A stretch of 64,000 nt of DNA from Macrothele yani (lineage: Eukaryota; Arthropoda; Arachnida; Araneae; Macrothelidae), in the NCBI GenBank assembly GCA_039090855.1, contig CM077034.1, positions 12,537,970-12,601,969 of the forward strand, in the 5' to 3' direction. A program made the position numbers and the translations under genes. The notes below the pieces were generated by a model. That model saw nothing but the letters and a program-made list of their open reading frames with translations, ran no database searches and was not told the origin of the DNA. Below, piece after piece: positions 9,966 through 19,466 of this stretch (the first letter of the stretch is position 1; each line of letters begins with the position of its first letter).

Positions 9966-12900
9966 TAAATAATTTCTGGTCCGATCGAGAGATTTTCAGC
10001 GTTTACAAGCTACAACCCAAGAAATTATCTGAAGGCATGTGCCTACCCAGAAAACCTATCGGGGGGTGGGGATGTAATACCAAAAGTGTAGAATATAACA
10101 AATTTCTCGTCCGATCGGAAGATTTTTAGCATTCACAACCAGAAATACTTTGTTTTATAACTTAAGTATTACCCCCCCCTTCCTCGAGAGCTTTCCTGAG
10201 TCACCACATCCCCTCAGAGAGTTTGTTGAGATGTAAATGCTCAAAATCTTCCGCGATCGGACCATAAATTCTCTATATTTTATACTTTTGGTGTCCCCCC
10301 CCGACATGTTTCTTGAGGCAACACATGCCCTCAGACAATGTGTCGAGTTGTAGCTTTCAAATGCTGAAAATTTCCCGATCGGTCCACAAATACTTTATAT
10401 TTTATACCCCCCTCCGAAAGTTTTTTTGAGGCAGCACATGCCTTCAGATAATTTGTTGACTTGTTGGTTGTAAATGTTGAAAATCACCCGATCGGACCAG
10501 AAATTCTTTATATTTTACACTGTTGGCATTACCCCCCCCACCTCCCGACAGGTTTGCATCAGATAATGTGTGTACTTGTAGTTTGTAAATGCTGAAAATT
10601 TCCCGATCGGACCAGAAATTCTTTTAAACTGTTGGCATTAACCCCCCCCCTCCCACCTCCCGACAGGTTTGCTATGTAGGCACATGCCCTCAGATAATGT
10701 GTGTACTTGTAGTTTGTAAATGCTGAAAATTTCCCGATCGGACCAGAAATGCTTTATGTTTTACACTGTTGGCATTAACCCCCCTCCCACCTCCCGACAG
10801 GTTTGCTATGTAGGCACATGCCCTCAGATAATGTGTTGACTTGTAGTTTGTAAATGCTGAAAATTTCCCGATCGGACCAGAAATGCTTTATGTTTTACAC
10901 TGTTGGCATTAACCCCCCCCCCCTCTCACCTCCCGACAGGTTTGCTATGTAGGCACATGCCCTCAGATAATGTGTGTACTTGTAGTTTGTAAATGCTGAA
11001 AATTTCCCGATCGGAATAGAAATTCTTTATATTTTACACTGTTGGCATTAACCCCTCCCCTCCCACCTCCCGACAGGTTTGCTATGTAGGCACATGCCCT
11101 CAGATAATGTGTTGACTTGTAGTTTGTAAATGCTGAAAATTTCCCGATCGGAATAGAAATTCTTTATATTTTACACTGTTGGCATTAACCCCCCCCTCCC
11201 ACCTCCCGACAGGTTTGCTATGTAGGCACATGCCCTCAGATAATGTGTTGACTTGTAGTTTGTAAATGCTGAAAATTTCCCGATCGGACCAGAAATGCTT
11301 TATGTTTTACACTGTTGGCATTAACCCCCCCCTCCCACCTCCCGACAGGTTTGCTATGTAGGCACATGCCCTCAGATAATGTGTTGACTTGTAGTTTGTA
11401 AATGCTGAAAATTTCCCGATCGGACCAGAAATGCTTTATGTTTTACACTGTTGGCATTAACCCCCCCCCCCCTCTCACCTCCCGACAGGTTTGCTATGTA
11501 GGCACATGCCCTCAGATAATGTGTGTACTTGTAGTTTGTAAATGCTGAAAATTTCCCGATCGGAATAGAAATTCTTTATATTTTACACTGTTGGCATTAA
11601 CCCCTCCCCTCCCACCTCCCGACAGGTTTGCTATGTAGGCACATGCCCTCAGATAATGTGTTGACTTGTAGTTTGTAAATGCTGAAAATTTCCCGATCGG
11701 AATAGAAATTCTTTATATTTTACACTGTTGGCATTAACCCCCCCCTCCCACCTCCCGACAGGTTTGCTATGTAGGCACATGCCCTCAGATAATGTGTTGA
11801 CTTGTAGTTTGTAAATGCTGAAAATTTCCCGATCGGACCAGAAATGCTTTATGTTTTACACTGTTGGCATTAACCCCCCCTCCCACCTCCCGACAGGTTT
11901 GCTATGTAGGCACATGCCCTCAGATAATGTGTTGACTTGTAGTTTGTAAATGCTGAAAATTTCCCGATCGGACCAGAAATGCTTTATGTTTTACACTGTT
12001 GGCATTAACCCCCCCCCCTCTCACCTCCCGACAGGTTTGCTATGTAGGCACATGCCCTCAGATAATGTGTGTACTTGTAGTTTGTAAATGCTGAAAATTT
12101 CCCGATCGGAATAGAAATTCTTTATATTTTACACTGTTGGCATTAACCCCTCCCCTCCCACCTCCCGACAGGTTTGCTATGTAGGCACATGCCCTCAGAT
12201 AATGTGTTGACTTGTAGTTTGTAAATGCTGAAAATTTCCCGATCGGAATAGAAATTCTTTATATTTTACACTGTTGGCATTAACCCCCCCCTCCCACCTC
12301 CCGACAGGTTTGCTATGTAGGCACATGCCCTCAGATAATGTGTTGACTTGTAGTTTGTAAATGCTGAAAATTTCCCGATCGGACCAGAAATGCTTTATGT
12401 TTTACACTGTTGGCATTAACCCCCCCTCCCACCTCCCGACAGGTTTGCTATGTAGGCACATGCCCTCAGATAATGTGTTGACTTGTAGTTTGTAAATGCT
12501 GAAAATTTCCCGATCGGACCAGAAATGCTTTATGTTTTACACTGTTGGCATTAACCCCCCCCCCCTCTCACCTCCCGACAGGTTTGCTATGTAGGCACAT
12601 GCCCTCAGATAATGTGTGTACTTGTAGTTTGTAAATGCTGAAAATTTCCCGATCGGAATAGAAATTCTTTATATTTTACACTGTTGGCATTAACCCCTCC
12701 CCCTCCCACCTCCCGACAGGTTTGCTATGTAGGCACATGCCCTCAGATAATGTGTTGACTTGTAGTTTGTAAATGCTGAAAATTTCCCGATCGGAATAGA
12801 AATTCTTTATATTTTACACTGTTGGCATTAACCCCCCTCCCACCTCCCGACAGGTTTGCTATGTAGGCACATGCCCTCAGATAATGTGTTGACTTGTAGT

Positions 12901-12990
12901 TTGTAAATGCTGAAAATTTCCCGATCGGACCAGAAATGCTTTATGTTTTACGCTTTTGGTATGACCCCCTCCCCTCCCCCCGACAGTTTT
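9966..12990. repeat. ~137-bp satellite with four-unit higher-order period
   Basis: About 21 units of 134-140 bp. Each contains TTTCCCGATCGGA, TTTTACACTGTTGGCATTAA, a C-run of 5-12, CACCTCCCGACAGG and GCACATGCCCTCAGATAATG. The left ~600 bp is degenerate; from 10.6 kb the units are very similar. Two variants, CCAGAAATGCTTTATG and ATAGAAATTCTTTATA, alternate as two plus two. This gives a super-period of about 546-549 bp (ATAG-type pairs near 11013, 11562, 12108 and 12654). The complementary strand of each C-rich tract has at least four G-runs. Confidence 0.93.
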
Positions 12991-13059
12991 CCTGAGTCAG
13001 CAAACTTTATATGACCAGATAACTAAAGTCTGGGGGTCGTGGCCACGAAGCGGCCAAAA

Positions 13060-13110
13060 TAAAATTTTTATATAGCCCCTTAAAATTTAAGGGGCTATAT
13101 AAAAATTTTA
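13060..13110. repeat. Perfect 25-bp-arm palindrome
   Basis: The sequence TAAAATTTTTATATAGCCCC and its continuation pair exactly with the reverse complement around a single central base at 13085. A second hairpin (CTGGCCC...GGGGCCAG) lies directly downstream at 13111-13134. Confidence 0.9.
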
Positions 13111-13335
13111 CTGGCCCTAAATTTTAAGGGGCCAGTTCTCCTACACCCAGCTAACTCGAGTACGACAGTATCACTAAAAGAATATCGCAGCAGCACATGG
13201 AACGACTACGAGAGTGCTTCAGTGAAATGGCATGAATGCGCATTTACACCGTTGCCAAATCAAAAATCTTAAATATCGCCGGAATGTAACATTAAGGTAG
13301 CAATTATGCACAATGGAAACTATAACGGAGTTTTT

Positions 13336-13549
13336 TTTTTTCATTGGAGGTTTAACGACCACCGTGAGCAACTCAATGGGCTATAAGAAGTCACCCGTCC
13401 CTAATTTAGGGTCACCGGTTCCAGGGAAGGGAGAGAGCCAGTGCCGTAAGACAAACTCAACATCCGTGCCTCACCAGGATTCGAACCCGGACCCCTTTCG
13501 GATGAATGATCAGAGGCCATCGCGTAGACCACTGCGCCAACGGGGCGGC
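13336..13549 (-). mobile_element. tRNA-derived SINE (SINE1), full length
   Basis: Read on the minus strand: GCCGCCCCG, an A box (TGGCGCAGTGG), a B box (GGTTCGAATCC), then a ~125-bp body beginning ATGGATGTTG-like and ending TTAAACCTCCAAT plus an A-run. The long stretch between the boxes suggests a class II (Leu/Ser) tRNA ancestor. About 60 heads or bodies of this family occur in the window. Confidence 0.88.
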
Positions 13550-13752
13550 ACTATAACGCAGTAGCATCGGTGAATGCTGTTTTTAACGTAACCGTAAAGC
13601 ACAAAGAATTTTGTTCCAAAATAGATGTTGCTGAAACGTAATTGTCAGAAATCGCTGAAAGTGTAACGAAAATGAGGGATTGCCACATTACTGATACATA
13701 TCTGAAACGTTTTGCGCTGTGCGAGTTCTTCAACTTGGCTGGCTATTCGAGT

Positions 13753-14040
13753 TTAGAGTTCAGCGAGATTTGCAGATAATCTGGAAATAAACAATAGATC
13801 TTTAAGGAAAGCCGATAGAAAAAAATTGAGAAGTGTCAAGCTGGGAGGATGAGGGGGAAGTGCTATCGGATATGCGCGGACGATCCTACGCCTTGGGAAG
13901 CGTTTTCTGCGGAAATCCCTGGCATCTGTACAAAAGTGAGGTGCTGCGCCGTCTTGCTGAAAGCAAATTCGTTCTTCTTGTTCATCATCGCTCAAATGTG
14001 GAATCAAAATTTTTTCGAACGTACCCATACTGCTAAAATT
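13753..14040 (-). pseudogene. C-terminal DDE transposase relic
   Basis: A minus-strand frame reads CFQQDGAAPHF, then FRRKRFPRRRIVRAYPIALPP and LNFFLSAFLKDLLF. This order (FQQDGAPPH...FPxRWIGR...WPPRSPDLTPLDFFLWGFLKD) is the usual C-terminal half of a Tc/mariner-superfamily transposase common in arthropods, normally with an N-terminal DUF4817-type helix-turn-helix. The final catalytic SPDLTPLD segment is altered (PSLTLLN) and the N-terminal half is missing. The adjacent Tc1-like element B starts just upstream and may have cut it. Confidence 0.72.
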
Positions 14041-14117
14041 GGTACTTAGAAATAAACAAAATGTACTCGTTCTTGAGTACATATATTTGAAATATATGTA
14101 CTCAAAAAATCCATATA

Positions 14118-15315
14118 CACTATCTACCAACAGGTAATTGGACACCCCTGCAATCGACGATATCTGCGGTCCTGATACACGTCACGGCCGCTCCCGTTAA
14201 ATATCGTGTGGGAAAAAACAACGCAACCAGTCGCATGCAAGATGCCACGCAGTTCGGAGCTCTCTGATTTCGAGAAAGGTGTAATTGTCGGGTATCACAG
14301 AAATGGCCGATCCATAGGTGACATATCCAGCGAGTTGAAGTACCCAAAATCGACAGTGGCCTACGTGATTGGCAAGTGGAAGATGAGAGGTGACAGTCGG
14401 AATGTGCCCCGACCCGGCAGACCCACAAAACTGGGAGTTAGAGACCGACGGGTGCTGGCCAGAAAAATTCGGAAGAATCGCACCAAATCGATGGGCCACA
14501 TCCGCGAGGAGTTTCAACAGGTATCCAGGAGTGTTCTTTCGATGAATACCATCCGTAAGGAAGCCCATCTGCTCGGTTATCACGGACGTGCTGCCGCCCA
14601 CAAGTCTTTGATCACCAAGTCCAATAGAGCTGCTCGGTTAACGTGGTGAAAAGAACCTCGACAGTGGACCGTTGAACAGTGGAAACAGTTTCTCTGGAAC
14701 GACGAATCAAGGTTCACCCTCTACCGTTCGGATGGCAGGATCTGGGTTTGGCGTCTTCCTGGAGAACGCCTCCTGCCGGAATGTATTGTGCCAACTGTGA
14801 ATTTCGGCGGCTGTGGAATTATGCTATGGGAGTGTTTCTCCTGGTATGGCACGGGACCCTTGGTCCCAATTCCTGGTAGACTCAACGCCGAGACCTACTG
14901 CACCATTTCGGATGACCATGCGCTTCCTCCGTTGTGGCAGTTTTACTATGTGGACCCATGTTACTTTCAGGATGACAATGCCACCTGTCATGTTGCGAGG
15001 TCCACGATGGCTTGATATGGTGACAATGGGGTTAATCGAATGGACAGAGCCCGGACCTTAACCCTATCGAGCACCTCTGGGACGAGTTGGAGCGTCGACT
15101 TAAGGGGTGCCCCCACCGTCCGAAATCGGTGAAGGAACTGACCTGTCTTCTCCAAGCCGAGTGGAAGAAAATACCGCTAGCCGTCGTACAACGCCTGGTT
15201 GAGAGTATGCGCAGCTGTAATCGCCGCTCGTGGAGGCTCCACCAACTATTGAAGGTGAATAAACTTCGTTTTCCTTTGCTATCGCAGGTGTCCAATTACT
15301 TGTTGGTAGATAGTG
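14118..15315 (+). mobile_element. Tc1-like DNA transposon B, inactive
   Basis: A 1.2-kb element with inverted ends CACTATCTACCAACA(G/A)GTAA at both sides and flanking TA at 14116-14117 and 15316-15317. The inner parts of the arms also match (TTGGACACC). The left flank holds a 12-bp-arm palindrome at 14075-14103 (GAGTACATATAT inverted). The encoded transposase is broken. Confidence 0.88.
14242..15270 (+). pseudogene. Tc1-family transposase, stop and frameshift
   Basis: The frame starts at MPRSSELSDFEKGVIVGYHR, a typical Tc1 N-terminus with helix-turn-helix (SIGDISSELKYPKSTVAYVI) and GRPTKL linker. It meets TGA at 14647-14649 just after RLTW, continues in the same frame with the first catalytic Asp (WNDESRFTLY) and the second (FQDDNATCH), and meets another stop at 15013. 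The last part (LNPIEHLWDELERRL, with the catalytic Glu) is in another frame after a small deletion near 15050, where the expected WPAQSPD is lost. At least three lesions make it non-functional. Confidence 0.88.
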
Positions 15316-15593
15316 TATTTCAAATGTATGTGCTGTAACTTTATTCAGTTTCTGTGCCTTTTCGGACAGGGTACAGAATCTGAAAGAAGTTAGAGCGAAT
15401 CTAACGATTCTGACAGGATAGTTCATAAGTGAGAGAGAGCACAATAGATGGAGCCACCGTACAAGCGTACGATTTTGCACAAAGAAAAATTACGGGGATC
15501 TCAGGAACTTTAACCGGGGATTCCTACCCTGGGGCCGACACTTAACGTGCTCGTCCGATGCACTATAACGAAGTAAATTTCTCCGTCATTTCT

Positions 15594-15665
15594 GTCCACG
15601 CCAGGATTCGAACCCGGATCCCCTCATTCCGGAATAAGTCACTCTACCAATTGAGGTACGCGGAC
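15594..15665 (-). other. tRNA-like domain inside the 3' LTR of copy I
   Basis: 72 nt that fold as a near-complete cloverleaf: 7-bp acceptor (GTCCGCG with CGTGGAC), 4-bp D stem (GCTC/GAGC; this copy has an altered base), and 5-bp T stem around TTCGAAT. A box TAGCTCAATTGG and B box GGTTCGAATCC are Pol III promoter elements. The anticodon arm has a 5-bp stem with a 6-nt loop (TCCGGA), so it is unlikely to be a working tRNA. The twin is at 15927-15998 in the other LTR. Confidence 0.75.
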
Positions 15666-15926
15666 GTTTCTTCTGACTACTATCTGCCTTTATGTCGTGG
15701 GCGTCCTGCTGGCAGGTACGTCACATCTTCTGGTACGTTACATCATCTCCCCCTTATTTTTATTATTATTATTATTATTTTTTTCGAAGTGCTGGAGAAG
15801 GGATTCTCTGATTTTTCCTATCTCGCGGTGTGGAAAGAACATCACACCAATGCGAGATTTTGAACGGTCGGGTCATCCGGATAGTTCGGGCGCCACTATA
15901 ACGAAGTAAATTTCTCCGTCATTTCT

Positions 15927-15998
15927 ATCCACGCCAGGATTCGAACCCGGATCCCCTCATTCCGGAATAAGTCACTCTACCAATTGAGCTACGCGGAC
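15927..15998 (-). other. tRNA-like domain inside the 5' LTR of copy I
   Basis: Same 72-nt cloverleaf as in the partner LTR, here with an intact D stem GCTC/GAGC. Its position about 80 bp inside the LTR is the same in every copy of the element. Confidence 0.75.
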
Positions 15999-16214
15999 GT
16001 TTTATTCTAATTCCTATCTGCCTTTATGTCGTGTGCGTCCTGCTGGCAGGTACGTTACATCTCCTGGTACGTTACAGCACGACATATATTCAGCGATTGT
16101 TAGAAATTCACACTACCATGCTAGATTTGAACCTGGAGTCCCTCTATCAGTAGTCTGAATCTCTAACGAATATGCTGTCCGCGACTTGATTTCAAATTTG
16201 GAATTCGTGTACTT

Positions 16215-17282
16215 TATAAAAGCCTTTGATTCGGTGAAACCATCAGCAGTTGCAATGGCTCTGAAATCCTGCGGTATTGAAGATGCATACATTAATATTA
16301 TTAATAACATCTATGAAAATGCAAGTGCAAAGATTCGGGTGTTTGAAAATACAACACACATAAAAATTGGAAAAGGAGTGAGAGAAGGTGACACCATATC
16401 TCCGAAGCTCTTTAATGCCACATTGGAAAATGTCTTTCAATCACTGAACTGGGAAAACAAAGGGATAAAGATTAAAGGAGATTATCTAACCCACCTTCGT
16501 TTTGCTGATGACGTAGTCATTTTTGCAACTACGCCATCAGAGCTACAGAGTATGATCCAGGAACTTGCTGACAAGATTAAAGAAGTGGGATTAAAAATGA
16601 ACTTTCAGAAGACAAAAGTGGTGTACAATGCTTTTACAAGAAATGAAGATTTATCGATTGATGGAGAAAAGCTGGAGATAACAGACACGTACGTTTATCT
16701 TGGACAGCAGATATCAAGTGAGGGTCACATTGGTGAAGAAATTAATCGGCGTACAAAACTTGCCTGGAGCGCTTTTGGAAGAAACAGCATAATTTTCAAG
16801 TGCAATATGCCATTATGTCTTAAAAGAAAAGTGTTTGATCAATGCATCCTTCCAGTGCTTATGTATGGTGCAGAGACGTGGACCTTAACTAAAAGAGACG
16901 TACAAAGGCTGCAGACAACTCAAAGCAGCATGGAGAGGTGCATGCTTGGTGTAACCAGGAGAGATAAGAAGAGGAACACGTGGATCCGAAAAATGACAAG
17001 AGTGGAAGACATCAATATCAGAGTTAAATCCCTGAAATGGCAATGGGCTGGACATACTGCCAGAAGAACAGACCATCGATGGACAGCCGAAATTTTAGAT
17101 TGGATTCCAAGGGACAGGAAAAGACCCAGAAGAAGACCACATGGAAGATGGGTGGATGAAATTCGTAAATATGCGGGAGTGACATGGAGGAGACTGGTAC
17201 AAGACAGACCGTTGTGGAGGAAACTTGGGGAGACCTTCGTCCAGCAGTGGATTGATAATGGTCGACAATGATTATGATGATA
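16215..17282 (+). mobile_element. 5'-truncated RTE-type LINE
   Basis: The 3' ~1.07 kb of the same RTE family seen complete at 22.0 and 57.5 kb. It ends in GATAATGG(T)CGACAATGAT followed by a short ATGATG run, the simple-repeat 3' end expected of RTE-clade elements rather than poly(A). The 5' break falls within the KAFDSV motif of the reverse transcriptase. Confidence 0.9.
16217..17271 (+). pseudogene. RTE reverse transcriptase, C-terminal part
   Basis: An open frame of about 350 codons, from KAFDSVKPSAVAMALKSCG through GVREGDTISPKLFNATLE and the catalytic RFADDVVIFA box to the C-terminal domain (TRRDKKRNTWIRKMTR, KWQWAGHTARR, RRRPHGRWVDEIRKYAG). The endonuclease and the first RT blocks are missing by 5' truncation. 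The frame itself is still open, suggesting a fairly young insertion. The first in-frame ATG (16186) lies in flanking DNA and is not the element's start. Confidence 0.88.
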
Positions 17283-17774
17283 CACACTCATTTATTCATA
17301 GAATCAACTGGAAGTATATTATTCGATGGCACATGCTCGGGAAATGGACCGCACAATTTTATGACAAATATAGTGATGAAGCGACAATATATTGTATTAT
17401 TCATGAGATTGATAGAAATATAGTTAATGTAAATCGTACACAAAGGTACTTTACGCATAATTAAATTACCTGAGATGAGTGACTTTGTTGTACTAATTAT
17501 TTATGTGTGTCACTCTACACATTTCTTAAAAATTTCTGTTGAAATTTATAATATCTAAAATGAAGTAATACGAGGTTATATCATTAAATCGTGCTAAAGA
17601 CGGAAATCTTTCATCGCTTCAGTGATTAATGTCGCACGAGTCTTCAATATTTGTTGCTTACGAGGTTATATTTATATTAATTGACGCAGTTATTTGTAAG
17701 TACGTATTGTTATTTATATTTGAGCATGTCATGTACTCGTTTACGATACGATTGTACTTTGGAAAAAAGTGTAG
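17283..17774. other. Unique AT-rich sequence
   Basis: No gene or repeat recognised, except TACGAGGTTATAT occurring twice (near 17568 and 17660). Confidence 0.4.
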
Positions 17775-17791
17775 TTTTTTTTTTTTTTTTT

Positions 17792-17993
17792 TTTGGTTGG
17801 AGGTTTAACGACCACCGTGAGCAACTCAAAGCAGTCGTGCGTCCCGAATTTAGGGCCACTCGTTCCAGGGAAGGGAGAGAGCCAGTGCCGTAAGACAAAC
17901 AAAACTTCCATAGCTCACCTGCATTCGAACCCGCACCCCTTTCGGACGAATGATCAGAGGCCATCGCTTAGACCACTGCGCCACCGGGGCGGC
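17792..17993 (-). mobile_element. SINE1 copy
   Basis: Full-length but diverged copy: T-run, body, B box and A box read from right to left, ending GCCGCCCCGG at 17993. The body lacks part of the GGGCTATAAG segment. Confidence 0.85.
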
Positions 17994-18105
17994 AGTGTAA
18001 GTTCAGGTTTTCATTTTTAAGTAGACTTTTTTTAAACAGTGAAGATACACGATGCCGTTGATGGTTTTCACATGAAAATAAAAGTGGCCGCAAACCTTAT
18101 GTTTG

Positions 18106-19156
18106 GCCGCCCCGGTGGCGCAGTGGTCTAAGGCGCTGGCCTCTGATCATTCGTCCGTAAGGGATCCGGGTTCGAATCCCGGTCGGGCATGGATGTTGTG
18201 TTCGTCTTACGGCACTGGTTCTCTCCCTTCCCTGGAACCAGTGACCCTAAATTAGGGACGGGCGACTGCTTATAGCCCATTGAGTTGCTCACGGTGGTCG
18301 TTAAATCTCCAATCAATCAATGAATGGATGTTGTGTTTGTCTTACGGCACTGGCTCTCTCCCTTCCTTGGAACCAGTGACCCTAAATTAGGGACGGGTGA
18401 CTGCTTATAGCCCATTGAGTTGCTCACGGTGGTCGTTAAACCTCCAATCAAAAAAAAAATCCCGGTGAGGCATGGATGTTGTGTTTGTCTTACGGCACTG
18501 GCTCTCTCCCTTCCCTGGAACCAGTGACCCTAAATTAGGGACGGGCGACTGCTTATAGCCCATTGAGTTGCTCACGGCGGTCGTTAAACCTCCAATCAAT
18601 CAATGAATGGATGTTGTGTTTGTCTTACGGCACTGGCTCTCTCCCTTCCCTGGAACCAGTGAGCCTAAATTAGGGACGGGCGACTGCTTATAGCCCATTG
18701 AGTTGCTCACGGAGGTCGTTAAACCTCCAATCAATCAATGAATGGATGTTGTGTTTGTCTTACGGCACTGGCTCTCTCCCTTCCCTGGAACCAGTGACCC
18801 TAAATTAGGGACGGGCGACTGCTTATAGCCCATTGAGTTGCTCACGGTGGTCGTTAAACCTCCAATCAATCAATGAATGGATGTTGTGTTTGTCTTACGG
18901 CACTGGCTCTCTCCCTTCCCTGGAACCAGTGACCCTAAATTAGGGAAGGGCGACTGCTTATAGCCCATTGAGTTGCTCACGGTGGTCGTTAAACCTCCAA
19001 TCAATCAATGAATGGATGTTGTGTTTGTCTTACGGCACTGGCTCTCTCCCTTCCCTGGAACCAGTGACCGTAAATTAGGGAAGGGCGACTGCTTATAGCC
19101 CATTGAGTTGCTCACGGAGGTCGTTAAACCTCCAATAAAAAACAACAACAAAAAAA
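18106..19156 (+). mobile_element. SINE1 insertion with seven tandem body units
   Basis: One tRNA-like head (18106-18187) is followed by seven copies of the SINE body starting near 18188, 18325, 18472, 18608, 18742, 18877 and 19012. Period is about 135 bp, and the A-rich end is at 19137-19156. Most body units are joined by AATCAATCAATGAATGG. The second ends in an A-run followed by a fragment of the head (TCCCGGTGAGGC). The whole array is flanked by CTTATGTTTG (18096-18105) and CTTACGTTTG (19157-19166), which looks like one target duplication around a single insertion. Confidence 0.85.
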
Positions 19157-19166
19157 CTTACGTTTG

Positions 19167-19466
19167 ATAAGTGCACAGAACACATTCACTTTTGAGATAT
19201 CACGAACATGTTCCAGAGATTGGCGGGAATTTTCAACGCCTCAAATCCTGAAGTTGTGGAAGTTTACCCTAACTAAGCCACCGTCGCATTTGCCACCAGG
19301 ATTAAAATGGTAGCAAATGCGATCGGCTTAACGCAGACACATGGGGAAAGAAAGAAGGGAGGTCAGATGTAGGGGGAGGGAGCTGTTGAAGATGCGGTGT
19401 GACGAAACGGATAGTATTTGCGACCATCACGTGAACTACGGGAATGCGTTTCCTCTACACCGTAAA
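19167..19466. other. Unique sequence, nothing recognised
   Basis: About 300 bp without repeats or coding signatures, between the SINE array and the tRNA-like array. Confidence 0.4.

Larger units (their letters stand above)
15564..16076 (-). mobile_element. Miniature LTR element (TRIM-like) copy I with tRNA-like LTRs
   Basis: A 513-bp element flanked by the 4-bp duplication GCAC (15560-15563 and 16077-16080). Read on the minus strand: 5' LTR 16076-15897 (180 bp, starts TGTAACG, ends CGTTATA), one spacer base, primer-binding site TGGCGCCCGAAC (15895-15884), a 154-bp internal region with no coding capacity, purine tract AATAAGGGGGAGATGA (15758-15743), 3' LTR 15742-15564 (179 bp). The LTRs agree at roughly 94%. 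The PBS matches the 3' end of Lys tRNA, as used by many LTR elements. The internal part has a stem at 15822-15856 (CTCGC...GCGAG). No protein is encoded, so mobility would depend on another element. Confidence 0.82.

Noticed and set aside
9966..12990. CRISPR-like array
   Set aside because: Units are contiguous tandem copies without unique spacers, and the window is eukaryotic.
16090..16180. Possible tRNA-like relic (GGTTCAAATCTAG on the minus strand)
   Set aside because: There is a weak B box, but no matching A box or stems could be found.
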